Origin: Euryodendron excelsum
Taxonomy: Eukaryota > Streptophyta > Magnoliopsida > Ericales > Pentaphylacaceae
Assembly: GCA_033060915.1 (NCBI GenBank)
Contig: CM065387.1
Span: 43,388,501 to 43,452,500 of the forward strand
Length of the DNA stretch: 64,000 bases
Reading direction: 5' to 3'
Shown: positions 1 to 17,742 of the stretch, piece after piece
Numbering within the stretch: the stretch's first letter is position 1
Layout of the letters: the number at the start of each line of letters is the position of its first letter
Notes under the pieces: model-generated
Databases searched by the model: none
Told to the model about the DNA's origin: nothing
The model's input: the letters and a program-made list of their open reading frames with translations, nothing else
Program-made: the position numbers and the translations under genes

Positions 1-341
1 ATCCAAGGGGGATTATTGTGAAAAGTTGTAGTGTATAGTGGATGGCTTTTGATAATGGAAACCCATTGTCGGCAAACCATTGGTCCTTACGTTGTGCTTC
101 GTATCTATAAATAAACAATGAGAATGGCAAAGCAATGTACAGAAGAAGAAGAGAGAAAAGAAAGAGAGGAGAGAGAAGAGAAAAGAAAAGAAAGAGAGCA
201 AAGCTTTGGACAAATAAAGATCAAACCCTAATAGTTTCAGAAAAACTAATATGATAAATATGTGACAGTTCTAGAAGAACTATGCACTATCTTTTGTATT
301 GAGTTATTTTATCTGTTTTATATTCTTTTAATTTTATAACA
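1..341 (+). mobile_element. Copia LTR, copy 1 (3' part only)
   Basis: This is the 3' portion of an LTR whose 5' part lies outside the window. It matches 1491-1844, 2997-3347 and 4450-4799 closely. It contains a TATA-like box in TCTATAAATAAAC near 104-116, then a purine-rich stretch of GAA/GAGA repeats (about 143-200), and ends in ...TTTTATAACA. The primer-binding-site-like sequence of the internal region follows directly. The terminal CA is what a copia LTR should have. Confidence 0.8.
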
Positions 342-1290
342 CGTTATCAGCACGAGGCTCGAAATGCTTGCAAAATTTGTTTCTTTTGTATTCTTTACCA
401 CGTCAAATGATTTGTGAAGATAGCACATCAAACTTCGTTTGGGTTTGCACCAGATCTGAGGTATGCTCATTGTTAGTTTAATTTCGTTGAGTATTATATT
501 TTTAATCTTAGTATTATAGCTACAAAAAGTGTTTTCCTGCTTGCAAATATTATTTTTTTTCACAAAGTTTTGGTTAAGTTTTAATGGTGGCTTGTCCAAA
601 CAATCTCCGATTAGCCTTTTTTTTAATAGCTTATAACAATATGATTCAATCGGTGAAGTTTTATAAGAAAACTCATTCACGTTTAACGTAGATCTAAAAA
701 AAAATTTTTAAAATCTGAAACTTTGTTTGGTTATTTCTCATAGATCTTGAATTTTTGGCCTATAATATTTATAGATCTAGGATCCTTATTTTAATAACTT
801 TTCATAGACATGTGACTTGACTATATTTTGATGTATGGACAATTTAAATTCCGACAAAAATTGCGATCAGAACAGATTGAATTTATTCAGATTAAGTATT
901 GAGTGATCTATCATAACAGTAATATTATATATATATATATATATACCGAATGAATTGCATAATAATAAATACTAGTCGAGAGTGCATTGGGCTAAATTCT
1001 ATAATCCAACATATTCAAAAAAGTTGCTGGCTATCATTGATCAAAGATACCTCGACGATATTATATGAAAATAATGATTGTACATATTAAGAAAGGTTAC
1101 ATCAAAAGCGACAGAACTAAGCATATTTATTCAAAATTCTTTTATATGCATAAGCTCTAGAAGAGCAGTAATATCGATGTCCAGTAGACATTTTCAAGTA
1201 ACAATTTAGCGAACTTATTTACTAAAATACTATCAACTATGAAGTTTGAAAAACTATCAAATTCATACTAGAAGTATGAATGAAAGGGAG
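342..1290 (+). mobile_element. Deleted copia internal region 1 (leader plus RNase H relic)
   Basis: The region begins with the PBS-like sequence CGTTATCAGCACGAGG and a non-coding leader. Gag, protease, integrase and reverse transcriptase are missing. From about 985 the + strand reads as the C-terminal RNase H part of a Ty1/copia polyprotein with stops and frameshifts. Recognisable pieces are a WLRS..QHIQESC-like stretch, TILYEDN, a GYIKGDRTKHIS-like block, and a final SSDNLA.LFTK.LP block just before the LTR. At about 950 bp it cannot encode a working element. It shares the same internal deletion with the two following copies. Confidence 0.75.
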
Positions 1291-1844
1291 TTACGTATTA
1301 TACTCTTTTTTTCCTTCTCCAACAGTTTTTTTCACAACGTTTTCCTTGACAAGGTTTTAACGAGGCAGTTTTAACGCACCCACAATATTTTACGCTACTC
1401 AAAATATTATACTATTTTTCCTTCGCTAAGGTTTTTTCCCACTGGATTTTTCGGAGCAATGTTTTAATGAGGCATATGTTTGTAGAAAGTCATCCAGGGG
1501 TGAGTGTTGTGAAAAGTTGCAATGTGTAGTGGATGGCTTTTGACAATAGAAACCATTGTCGGCAAGCCATCGGTCCTTACGTGGTATTTGGTCCTTACGC
1601 GGTGTTTCATGTCTATAAATAGACAATGAAAATGGCAAAGCAAAGTGCAGACAAATAAGAAAGAAAAGAAAGAGAGGAGAGAGAAAAGAAAAGGAAGACA
1701 ATAAAGCTTTGGACAAATAAAAATCAAACCCTAATAGTTTCAAAAGAAATCATATGATAAATATGTGACAGTTTCTGAAGAAGTATTCATTATATTTTGT
1801 ATTGAGTTATTTTATCTGTCTTATATTCTTTTAGTTTTATAACA
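1291..1844 (+). mobile_element. Copia LTR, copy 2
   Basis: Full-length LTR of about 554 bp. The left edge is set by a GAAAGGGAG polypurine tract, after which all copies start TTACGTA.TGTACTC. The right edge is the common ...TTATAACA end. The order is the one typical of plant copia LTRs: a CTCTTTTTCC block, an AAGGTTTT..CACTGG block, a TTTTAATGAGGCA block, then a TATA box (CTATAAATAGA at 1613-1623), then a purine-rich leader. Confidence 0.8.
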
Positions 1845-2795
1845 TGTTATTAACACGAGTCTCGAAGTGCTTGTAAAATTTATTTCTTTTTTGTTCACCA
1901 CTTCAAATGATCTGTAGAGATAGCACATCAAACTTCATTTGGGTTTGCACCGGATCAGAGGTATGCTCATTGTCAGTTTAATTTCGGTGCGTATTATATT
2001 TTTAATCTTAGTATCATAGCCACAAAAGGCGTTTTCCTGCTTACGTACACTATTTTCTTCACGAAGTTTTGGTTGAGTTTTTATGGTGATTTGGCCAAAT
2101 GATTTTCGATTGACCTGTTTTTTTAGTATGTTATTGCCTATAACAATATGATTCAAGCGGTGAAGTTTCATAAGAAAACTCATTCTCGTTTGACGTAGAT
2201 CTGAAAAAGATATTTTAAAATGTAAAACTTTATTGGTTTATTTCTCACAGATCTTAAATTTTTGATCTATGATATTTATAGATCTAGAATTCTTATTTCA
2301 ATAATGTTCCTTAGACATGTGACTTGACTATATTTTGATATATGAATAATTTAAATTTGAACAAAAATTGCAATCAGAACAGATTGAGCTTATTTAGATT
2401 GAGTATTAAGTGATTTATCATAACCGTGATATTATATATATGTATATATATCGGATGAATTGCTTAGTAATGAATACTAGTCGAGAATGCATTGGGCTGA
2501 GTTCTATGATTCAACATATTCAAGAAAGTTGCTGACTATCTTTGATCACAAATAACTCGACGATATTATATGAAGATAATAATTATACAGATTAAGGGAG
2601 GCTACATCAAAGGCGACGGAACTAGGCATATTTCATCAAAATTCTTTTATATGCATAAGCTCCAGAAGAGCTATAATGTCGGTGTCCACTAGACATTTTC
2701 AAGTGACAATTTGGTAAACTTATTTACTAAAACACTACCAACTGCGAAGAGCGAGAAACTATCAAATTCATACTAGAAGTATGAATGAGGGAGAG
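1845..2795 (+). mobile_element. Deleted copia internal region 2
   Basis: Same structure as the first internal region: a PBS-like start (TGTTATTAACACGAG, two substitutions from copy 1), a leader, and then an RNase H relic from about 2475. The relic is the best preserved of the three and reads ECIGLSSMIQHIQESC, STILYEDN, GGYIKGDGTRHISSKFFYMHKLQ and NLVNLFTKTLPTAKSEKL, broken by in-frame stops. It ends at a GAGGGAGAG polypurine tract. Confidence 0.78.
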
Positions 2796-3347
2796 TTACG
2801 TATTGTACTCTTTTTCCTTTGTCAATAGTTTTTTTCATAGCATTTTCGTTGACAATATTTTCACGAGACAATTTTAACGCACCACAATATTTTATGCCGC
2901 ACAAATTATTTTACTTTTTTTCCTTCGTTAAGATTTTTTCCCGCTGAATTTTTTCAAGCAAAGTTTTAATGAGGCATATGTTTGTAGAAAGTCATCCAAG
3001 GTGGAGTGTTGTGAAAAGTTGTAACGTGTAGCGGATGACTTTTGACAATGGAAACCCAGTGTCGGCAAGCCATTGGTGCTTACATGGTATTTGGTCCTTA
3101 AGCGGTATTTCGTATTTATCAATAGACAATGACAATGGCAAAGCAAAGTGCAAAAGAAGAAGAGAGAAAAGAAAGAAAGAAGAGAGAAAAGAAAAGAAAA
3201 AGAGCAATGCTCTGGGCAAATAAAGATCAAACTCTAATAGTTCCAGAAGAACTAATATGATAAATATGTAACAGTTCCTGAAGAATTATTTACTATTTTT
3301 TGTGTTGAGTTATTTTATCTGCTTTATATACTTTTAGTTTTATAACA
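2796..3347 (+). mobile_element. Copia LTR, copy 3
   Basis: LTR of about 552 bp, collinear with copy 2 along its whole length. The TATA region has decayed: CTATAAATAGAC of the sister copies reads TATTTATCAATAGAC here (about 3113-3127), so this LTR has probably lost promoter function. Confidence 0.8.
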
Positions 3348-4262
3348 TGTTATCAGCATAAGGCTCAAAGTACTTGCAAAGTTTATTTTTTTTATGTTCA
3401 CCACTTCAAATGATCTGTGGAGATAGCACATCAAACTTCATTTGCGTTTGCATAGAATCTGAAGTATGCTCATTGTCAGTTTAATTCCGTTGCGTATTAT
3501 ATTTTTAATCTTAGTGTCATAGCCACAAAAGTTACTTCCTTCCTTGCATTCACTATTTTCTTCACAAAGCTTTGGTTGAGTTTTAATAGTGGTTTGGCCA
3601 AATGATCTCTGATTGACCTGTTTTTTTAGTATTTTGTAGCCTATAACAATATGATTCAATTGATTAAGTTTCATAAGAAAACTCATTCCCGTTTGACGTA
3701 GATCTAAAAAAGAAATTTTAAAATCTAAAAGTTTATTGGTTTATTTATCACAAATCTTGAATTTTTGGCCTATAATATTTATGGATCTAGAATCCTTATT
3801 TCAATAACTTTCTTTAGACATGTGACTTGACTATATTTTGATGTATGAATAATTTAAATTCGAACAAAAATTGTCATTGGAACAGATTGAGTTTATTCAG
3901 ATTGAGTATTGAGTGATCTATTATAACTGTGATATTATATATGTATATATACTGGATGAATTGCATAGTAATGAATATCAACATATTCAAGAAAGTTTCT
4001 GACTATCTTTGATCACAGATACCTCAATGATGTTATATGAAGATAATAATTGTACAGATTAAGAGAGACTATATCAAAGATGACGAAACTAAGCATATTT
4101 CGTCAAAAGTTTTTTATATGCATAAGCTCTAGAAAAGTGGTAATATCGATGTCCACTAGACATTTTCAAGTAAAAATTTGACGAACTTATTTACTAAAAC
4201 ACTACCAACTGCGAAGCTCAAGAAACTATTAAATTTATACTAGAAGTATGAATAAGGTAGAG
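3348..4262 (+). mobile_element. Deleted copia internal region 3
   Basis: Third copy of the PBS-leader-RNase H relic unit, about 915 bp. It is shorter because roughly 36 bp (the ECIGLSSMI part, near 3976) are missing. The remaining RNase H relic (TILYEDN..., HISSK-like, LFTKTLPTAK) is present. A GAATAAGGTAGAG remnant of the polypurine tract precedes the final LTR. Confidence 0.75.
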
Positions 4263-4799
4263 TTACGTACTGTACTCTTTTTCCTTTGTCAACGATTTTT
4301 TCCACAGCATTTTCATTGACAATGTTTTAACGAGGCAATTTTAACATATCCACAATATTTTATGCTGCACAAAATATTTTACTTTTTTTTCTTCGTTAAG
4401 ATTTTTTTCCACTAAGTTTTTTCAAGCAAGGTTTTAATGAGGCATATGTAGAAAGTCATCCAAGGTGCAATGTGTAGCTGTTGACTTTTGACAGTGGAAA
4501 CCCATTGTTGGCAAGCCATCAGTCCTTATGCGGTATTCGGTCCTTATCCGGTATTTCGTGTCTATAAATAGACAATGAAAATGGCAAAGTAAAGTGTAGA
4601 ATAAGAAGAGAGAAAAGAAAGAGAGGAGAGAAAAGAAAAAAAAAAAGAAAGAAAGTAAAGCTTTGGGAAAATAAATATCAAACTCTAATAGTTCTAGAAG
4701 AACTAATATGATAAATATTTGACAGTTCCTAAAGAACTCTTCACTATATTTTGTGTTGAGTTATTATATCTGTTTTATATTTTTTTTAGGTTTATAACA
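4263..4799 (+). mobile_element. Copia LTR, copy 4 (right end of array)
   Basis: LTR of about 537 bp with the conserved TATA box (TCTATAAATAGAC near 4560). It has an internal deletion of about 15 bp relative to the other copies, after the AAAGTCATCCAAGGTG segment. It ends in TTTATAACA. What follows (GCCTTATCTAAAG...) is not a PBS, so this is the 3' border of the array. The target-site duplicate on the left lies outside the window. Confidence 0.78.
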
Positions 4800-6040
4800 A
4801 GCCTTATCTAAAGTGGTCGAGCCAAAAATTTCATCCGAGAGCAACCCAAAAAAATCATTTTTAATTACAAATAGCCAAATAGGCCACTTGACTTTCTTAT
4901 AATGTACAATGTAGAAAAAATGCTACTCTTCTAAAAAATTTGTACATAAGACTTCTACAAAATGATATGGCGATAATATTTTTTTTTTTAATTAAGAACC
5001 TTCATTATGAATGATTTATTCTAGAATAGAAGGCTTAGATTTCAACCACAACACTCTGTAGAGGAATTCAATATAAATCTTTTGTATATATAGCATTATC
5101 AATAGTGTACATAAGCTTAGATATAATATACAATATGGTCTTTAAAGAAAATAACTATTTGATGTTGGTATTTAGAGATAATTGAGAAATAGTTTTAAAA
5201 TAGTGTATAAAAATTGAGTTTTTAATTATTTAAAGCAGACATTTACAAATTTCAAAGAAGACAAATTAAGAAAATTTTCTAAAATTATAGCTCAAATTAC
5301 AGTTTTTAAAATTTTGAAGAGGGCAGCTGTCTCCTTTGATCCTTACTTGGCTCCACCCCTGCCCATCTAGATTCATTATTGTGGAATGGACATCCCCCAA
5401 ACCAACCAGGTGGATTTCAACTGAACAGCCGAAGGAAAATTAGGCTGCCCCAGCGGAGGTGCATTGCAATGTGAGATCCATCAAATACATGACAGATAAA
5501 AATCATAATCACAATAGTACCTAAAAACAAGAGAATTCATGAACATACATTCAGCAAGGATTTACAAAATCAATACCTTGGACTAAGCAAGAGGAAAGCA
5601 ACCCATCAACCAAATGACCAAACTATGTTTGGGCCTTGTTATTCATGGCATGGGTGGAGAGTGGGTTCTTTGAGCCTACTATGTTCCCTCTCTGTTTATA
5701 TGCCGGTTTATTTAAAAAAAAAAAAACTTATGAGTTTTTACAACTTTTAGATTTTGATAAAAAAAATAAAAATGAAAAACATAAACTAAAAGTTCATTAA
5801 AAGATAGAATTTTGAATTTTGGGAAAAAAACTAATAAAGAAAAGAAAAAAAAAACTAGGTAAATAAGCTAATCCAAATGAACTTAGTTCTGTCAACATAA
5901 TATGAAAAAGTTTCATTGACAATGAGCTTGATACATAGAATTGTTAGCAACCTCCGTTAAGTTGGCTCAGGACTTGTCCCATATGCCCTTGAGGTTGATG
6001 AGTGAACTAACTAATTCCAAGGTCTAGAGCTCTCAATGAC
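4800..6040. other. Intergenic, no gene seen
   Basis: AT-rich DNA with no credible coding frame. A decayed MITE-like stretch starts near 4915 with AAAAAATGCTACTCTTC, a start also seen in the elements near 22090 and 39051. The piece around 5330-5370 (CTTACTTGGCTCCACCCCTGCCC) resembles the ends of common plant TE relics. Confidence 0.5.
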
Positions 6041-6043
6041 TAA

Positions 6044-6249
6044 GGGTCTGTTTGATAGGATTTTTGGCTTAGCTTTTTTTTTGGCTTATAAGTAAAAAAG
6101 TCAATTGTTTCTGACTTTTTTGCTTTTTTTTTTTTGTTACTATCTTTAGCTTATAAGAGACAAAAAGTAAAAAAATTCTAACTTTTTTTGGCTTATAAAC
6201 CAAAAAAGTAAAACTTAAAAATCTAAAAACAAGCTGTATCAAACGGGCC
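6044..6249. mobile_element. PIF/Harbinger (Tourist-like) MITE with TAA target duplication
   Basis: A 206-bp element with terminal inverted repeats: GGGTCTGTTTGATA on the left, and a right end whose reverse complement is GGCCCGTTTGATA. Both ends are flanked by TAA (6041-6043 and 6250-6252), the 3-bp TWA-type duplication expected for PIF/Harbinger elements. The inside is AT-rich, has GGCTTATAA motifs in both orientations and carries no gene. Confidence 0.75.
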
Positions 6250-6252
6250 TAA

Positions 6253-12180
<5,928 letters not shown>

Positions 12181-12189
12181 GTTGGATTG

Positions 12190-12545
12190 GCAAGCAGAGG
12201 CGGAGGCATATAATGTCCAGAAGGGGCAAGTGCCCCCTCTCAATTTTTAAAATTTTCACTTCTACCCTTAGTTTTCAAAGTAAAATTTAGTTTTTTACCC
12301 CTTAAAAATTTTTAAATGCCCCCTTAAAATTTTGAAAAGTCCTATTTAAGATTTCATTTTATGAACAATTTTTTCTTTACCCCTCAAATTTTGAAAAGTC
12401 ACCTATTTTTTCTCTCAATTTTAGAAATAATTTTCAATTTGCCCTCTCAAATTTTTAAAAACTTCTAATTTTGCCAATAGTTTTAAAAATATTTTTCAAT
12501 TTTCTATTCTAAAAATTTATAAATGTCCACCTTAACTAGCTATTT
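12190..12545. repeat. Degenerate short-motif repeat tract
   Basis: After AGAGGCGGAGGCATATAATG (a common plant TE-end style), a run of loosely repeated CCCCTCAAATTTTTAAAA-like motifs extends for about 330 bp. It has no coding content and is probably a decayed transposon terminus. Confidence 0.4.
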
Positions 12546-12799
12546 TACTAAAGACCCATTTATATTAATAATAGTCAATATTATATATATAAAATAAAAT
12601 GTCTCAATGTTGATTAAAAAGAAAAAAAATTTCTTATTTGTAATTAATAATTGCTCTCTTGAATTAATTTGCTGACTCTGTCGTTGTTGGCAAGGTGGGT
12701 TTATTTCTTACTTTTCTTTTAAGTATTTATTGATACGTCAATTTAGTTAGAAACAAAGTAACGATACGTTGAATGTTTAATTTTTTTTTGTTCTTACGT

Positions 12800-13180
12800 T
12801 AAACTAACTAAAAGATGAGGTCGTGCGCACCATGGACGAAGTCGATTTCATGGTTAACTTTACTCTAATTATTAATTTTTTATTTACGTCATAAGTTTGA
12901 GCGCTGAGGTTATTGGTCAAGATCGGCCGACGGTGAAAGATAAATGGTCCTGACGCGGTTAAATGATGAGATACTGCGGAGGAGGGGATAAAATAAAGAA
13001 CCACGTCGTCAAAGGGTAACGTTGGTAAAGTGTCAACCCGTGAGTCTGGCAACGTCTCTCAGACTCAGAGAAAAGGTTGGCGACCAGAGAAAGCGACAGC
13101 TGCCCCTTGTTTTGGGGAGTCGAGCCAGAGAGAGAAAAAAGGAATAGAATGATTTTGGAAGAGTGTATCCTATGCATTAG
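12800..13180. other. GC-richer island in AT-rich surroundings
   Basis: About 380 bp with clearly higher GC and CpG content than its neighbours. It includes GATCGGCCGACGGTG near 12921 and several ACG/CGT words. Overlapping minus-strand frames (12804-13052 and 12959-13189) carry no recognisable domain. It could be a relic promoter or 5' UTR, or a captured exon piece. Confidence 0.35.
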
Positions 13181-13199
13181 CGTTAGCATTGCACTAATT

Positions 13200-14735
13200 G
13201 TTAGCCGTACATAGGAAGTAAGGTTTTCTCAAATTCATCACAATGTTATAAGTAATTAATTTATAAAAAATTATAAAATTTAAATCATTCATCACTCTGT
13301 CTCATTCATCAATAAATAACTGGTAGTATATATAATTTTAGAGTTCCATCAAATCTGAAGTAACTATTTTATGAATGAAAATTAAATATATTTTATTAAT
13401 TATAAAATAGTTTAATAAAATTCAAAAACTAGTATTCATGATATTCAGCTATTATTTAAATAAAAATTAAAAGAGGTCTTAAATATACAATAAAAAATTA
13501 TTTGGTGGATCTCGATATCAATTATTGTTTGAAATATTAAATAGACAACTTAATCAGAATTTAATGAGTTTCTTTTGAAAGAGGAAATTTAATCTGGTTA
13601 GTATAAATGAATATACTCAAATAGAGAACTTATACATGTATACGTGTAATCCCAAATAGAGAACTCATACATGTCTATATATATAAAACAATTAATAAAA
13701 TTTTTTATTGTATATAATTCGTTTTAAAATAGAATTTGAGTAACAAATAAGGAACCTAATGAGATTAGTAATAAATATATTGCTCCTATAACATGACATT
13801 TTAAAAGTATAAGAGCTTAAAGAGTGCCACCTGAGAAAAAGAAAAATATAAGGGCAGACACAACTTATATATATATGTATGTATATATATATATATATGA
13901 TTCTCTTTATTTATTTATTTTTTAGTAAAAAAAATTAATATGTGGATAAGTTACTTTACACACCCGTCAATACCACACAGCCATGTATAGGAGACTCTAG
14001 TGCATCTACGTCGAGATTAAAGTTTAAGTTTTATCTTGTGCTCTTAACACTAAAAAGTAAATTTAATCTCTTTAAACAGCTATAAAGACTCAAACCCAAG
14101 CATTGAATTATGAAATCCTAGCTCTTACCGATAACAAACCACTCGATGGTCCCTTTCTCTGTCCTTTCCTAAATTCTTAGACAAATTTTATGTGCAATTT
14201 TAACCTTGGATTCAAAAAATAAAATAAAAATTGACCAAAAAAACTTGAAAAAATTAAAATGTTATAGTTAAAAAAACAATTACCACAAATATGAACCATA
14301 ATTTCCAAAATATTGAGTTATAACTATAACCAATTTAACCGTAGTCATTCCCAAATCCTAAACTCAATAAAATACATTTCATATTTGACAGAAAAGGTGC
14401 CGCTATCATCGTCAACTCGTGATTTCACATTATTTTACTAGTAGCACAGGCCAATAGAGTTGAGACAAATATATGTGTTTTTATTCTAATCATTTAAAAT
14501 TAAGAAATTAACTAAACTAACCCAATTCTTTATGAAATTGGAACATCCGATTCAACGTATCAAACATTAAAAAAGGTAAGAATACCAACACAGTCGCATG
14601 GGACTCAGTTGGCATTTCTACATCATCTTAGCTGAAAGTGGCTCATTGATAGCAACATTTACATGATTGTTGTCTATTCGGTCTTTTTCTTTACATGTGT
14701 ATTTCTAAATGGCCGTTATTGTCTAATAATTTTTT
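13200..14735. other. Intergenic, no gene seen
   Basis: Strongly AT-rich sequence with TA microsatellites (about 13866-13900) and no supported gene. Confidence 0.5.
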
Positions 14736-15082
14736 GGGTAATTTACATAAACATCCCTTCAGGTTTTTCATAATTACAAAATACTTTCTAAGATTTTTGA
14801 AATAGCACAGACACCCTTTACATTTTTTTTCTGCGAATTGTATAGGAATAGTTTCTCCCTTAAACCGGTAAAAATAGTAATAAAAACAATGAAGCTAGCA
14901 AAAACTTTACCTAAAATGGTAATAATACCCTTACTTATAAGGGTATTTTTATCTTTTTACAAAGCTATTAGTTTTTTAGTAATAAAATTTCATACAACTT
15001 TGACAAAAAGTGTTTTAAAAACCTTAACGGATGTCCTTGTGACTGTCAAAAAATCCGAAGGAGTGCTTGTGTAATTTTTCCC
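14736..15082. mobile_element. MULE-type MITE (GGGTAATTT ends)
   Basis: A 347-bp element starting GGGTAATTTACATAAACATCC and ending in the approximate reverse complement (...TGCTTGTGTAATTTTTCCC). It is flanked by AATTTTTT at 14728-14735 and 15083-15090. The GGGTAAWTT termini and the 8-9-bp duplication fit a non-autonomous Mutator-like element related in its ends to the one at 18194-20715. The flank is low-complexity, so the duplication is weaker evidence here. The open frame at 14838-15074 inside it is not a gene. Confidence 0.6.
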
Positions 15083-15558
15083 AATTTTTTTTTGTTCTCC
15101 CAAGGAAGAATTATGAACAAGTCCAATGACTTTTTCCCTTCCAGAAGAGTATTACCATACAAACAAAAATATTATTATGTAATTTTATAGACTAAAATAA
15201 TTTGTAGTTTGAAGAAAAATGCTATTATCACACCATTTTGAATTAATATTGGTGCACAAAATTTTGGTGTTGAGGGGGAATTGCCTTTTTGAAAATAAGG
15301 ATGAAGTCAGAAGTGTGGCATTTTTTTTCATTTTTTTCTAGACTTTTTAAATTTTAAGGGTGAGATATGCAACTTTTAATGCAATATGCGACTTATTTTA
15401 AGGCAGAAGTTAAGTATGCATAAATAGAGTTATAATGTGTGAAAAAGTGTGAGTGCCACACTTTATACTTGTGCCTAATAACACATGTTAGTAAAATTCT
15501 TATTAATTAAGATGAATTAGAAAGGTTTAGAATAAATACGAGGTACCCCAATTGCGAA

Positions 15559-15626
15559 TTGGCAAGGAAAATAGTTTGCTTTTAATAAGTATTTGGCAAG
15601 GAAAATAGTTTGCTTTTAATAAACAT
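15559..15626. repeat. 34-bp tandem duplication
   Basis: Two adjacent, nearly identical copies beginning TTGGCAAGGAAAATAG, at 15559-15592 and 15593-15626. Confidence 0.85.
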
Positions 15627-17742
15627 TTGGGAAGGCACGTGAGCACACAACACTGCACGTGTTAGCACATGTCTTTACAACATCCTTATGCATGTTATAT
15701 AGTCTCACATTAAAATCCGTTTCCGTGTAATGGTGCCCAAAATGACGAGAAATTATTTAGTAAGTTTAAAACACTACGTCACTATAATGTGGTGTGCCTA
15801 ATTTATTAAAAATAAACATATCATGTATTTTTTGTCAACTCAACTACATATATAGGTAATAAATATGAACATGCTAAGAAAGTTTTTATCTTTATTATTT
15901 TAAAAATTAAGCAAATCAATCTAAAAATTAGGTCAATCAATCTAAAATATGAATATGTGTTTATTTTTATTAGATTAAACACATCATATCATGATAGTAA
16001 CATAATGTTTTGAATTTACTGAATAATTTCTTCAAAATAACATTATGAACACGTGTGCTTTGAATTTTTCCAAATTAAACGAGTGTGAATCACGTGCCTT
16101 GAGCTCCCTTTACCCATGTATTCCATTAAAATCACAATTACTAATAAAAAGATAAATGCTAGCCTAAGTATTTAAATTATAAGTTAAGGTACGTGTAAAC
16201 TAGTTTGATATCTCAAATTGCATAACTAAAAAGTTATAAATTAAGCATGCATGCATGAAGGGAATTGTACAATATGTGAAAGTATATAAAATAAAAAAAA
16301 AGTTTGAGTTCCCATTTGTATTACTCAATAATACATACTTAATATGTGCCCCAAACCCTAAATCCTAAGGTCAATGTTAAGCAATACTCATACAACGATC
16401 GTATTAAATTTCACAATTTTAAATGATCATATTTATTTCTCCTCCTCTTACGGCATGGGGTGGTCTCGTTATATTGAGAGGGAGAGTTTATAAATTATGT
16501 GCCTTGAGCCTTCATTGTGTCTATAGATCTATATATATATATATAAACTTTAGTGACTGTATCCACATATTCGTATAAAATGTGACTTGAATTTCTATGA
16601 CTTTGTTAGGGGAAAAAAAGTGCTGTGCATAAAGTTAAAGATGCAGATATAGTAATTTTTTTTTAACGCCACGTTTGATCTTTTATTTGTCAAGAGAAAC
16701 AAAAAATAAGAAAAAAAGTTATGCACATTCATTTTTGTATAGATAACTAAATGAATGATAGATTTTTTTGCAAATATTTATTTATTTCATTTTGCCTAAC
16801 CAAATAAAAGAAAGAAATAACTTCACTTCACTTCGCTTTATTTTATTTTCTTATCTTTTTATTTATCAATTTGTGTCCACAATCCAAAATATAAATACAA
16901 CGTAAAACTAAAGTGCAAAAAGGGGGAGGGGGGGGGGCGGAGGAGAATGATAAATAAGATCATTTTTTTTTTTGGTACATTGGAATTAAAATAAATAAGA
17001 CCACTAAACTTGTTGATTAGCTATTGCCTTTAAAAAAAAAAGAAAAGAAAAGAAAAGAAAAGAAAGATAAGTACACAATCACATAATAACCCTCGTGTGT
17101 ATGCACGAAATATTTCATTGTTCTGAAAATTTATTTTGTGCTGAACACTTTGCCACCCTTTCTACTCTTCTCACACTTTAGTGTAGGGATGACAATTAGA
17201 GTCGAAAACTTTGAATCTTGCTTCACTCCGTCCTTAACAGAAAAGATTTGGAGTATAACTAAATGGATTAGGGGTAGGGTATGGAAAAGAAAGCAAACTT
17301 AATGCGGGTTTGAGATGGAGTAAGGCTTATGTCACCCTACCCGATTATATTATCAAATACTTAAATAATTATATTATATTTAACTATATAAAATATCTTT
17401 AGTATATAAGTAAATATTAAGATTCTAATGTTAACTTGTTAGTCTTATATTTTAGACTATTTCTTTTTCAATATAATATTGTATTAGTGTTTGTTTAATT
17501 TGTATTATTTTTTTAAGGATTTATTTTTCTTTTAAAATGTTATATGGTTTGAACCGATTTCAACCAAAACCCCAATTAACTTCAGGGAGATAGAGGCGGT
17601 TGGACAAGTTCAACCTGTCATGGATTTAAAACGGAGTGTGGGATACAATTTTTCTAGTAGAGGCAGTATAATTTAGCCCAGCATATACCGAGTACGCCCC
17701 GTTGTTATTCATACAATGACTATTAACTGAGTCCTAAGATAC

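Noticed and set aside
318..680. Minus-strand frame of 120 aa, echoed at 1935-2183 and 3438-3686
   Set aside because: These are antisense readings of the copia leader. They are similar to each other only because the whole unit is duplicated, and they show no domain.
1426..1743. Minus-strand frames in the LTRs (also 1464-1727, 2928-3230, 2992-3219)
   Set aside because: Antisense LTR readings whose Phe/Ser/Leu-rich N-termini come from the purine-rich tract. They are not genes.
14838..15074. 78-aa + strand frame
   Set aside because: Lies wholly inside the MITE at 14736-15082 and has random AT-rich composition.
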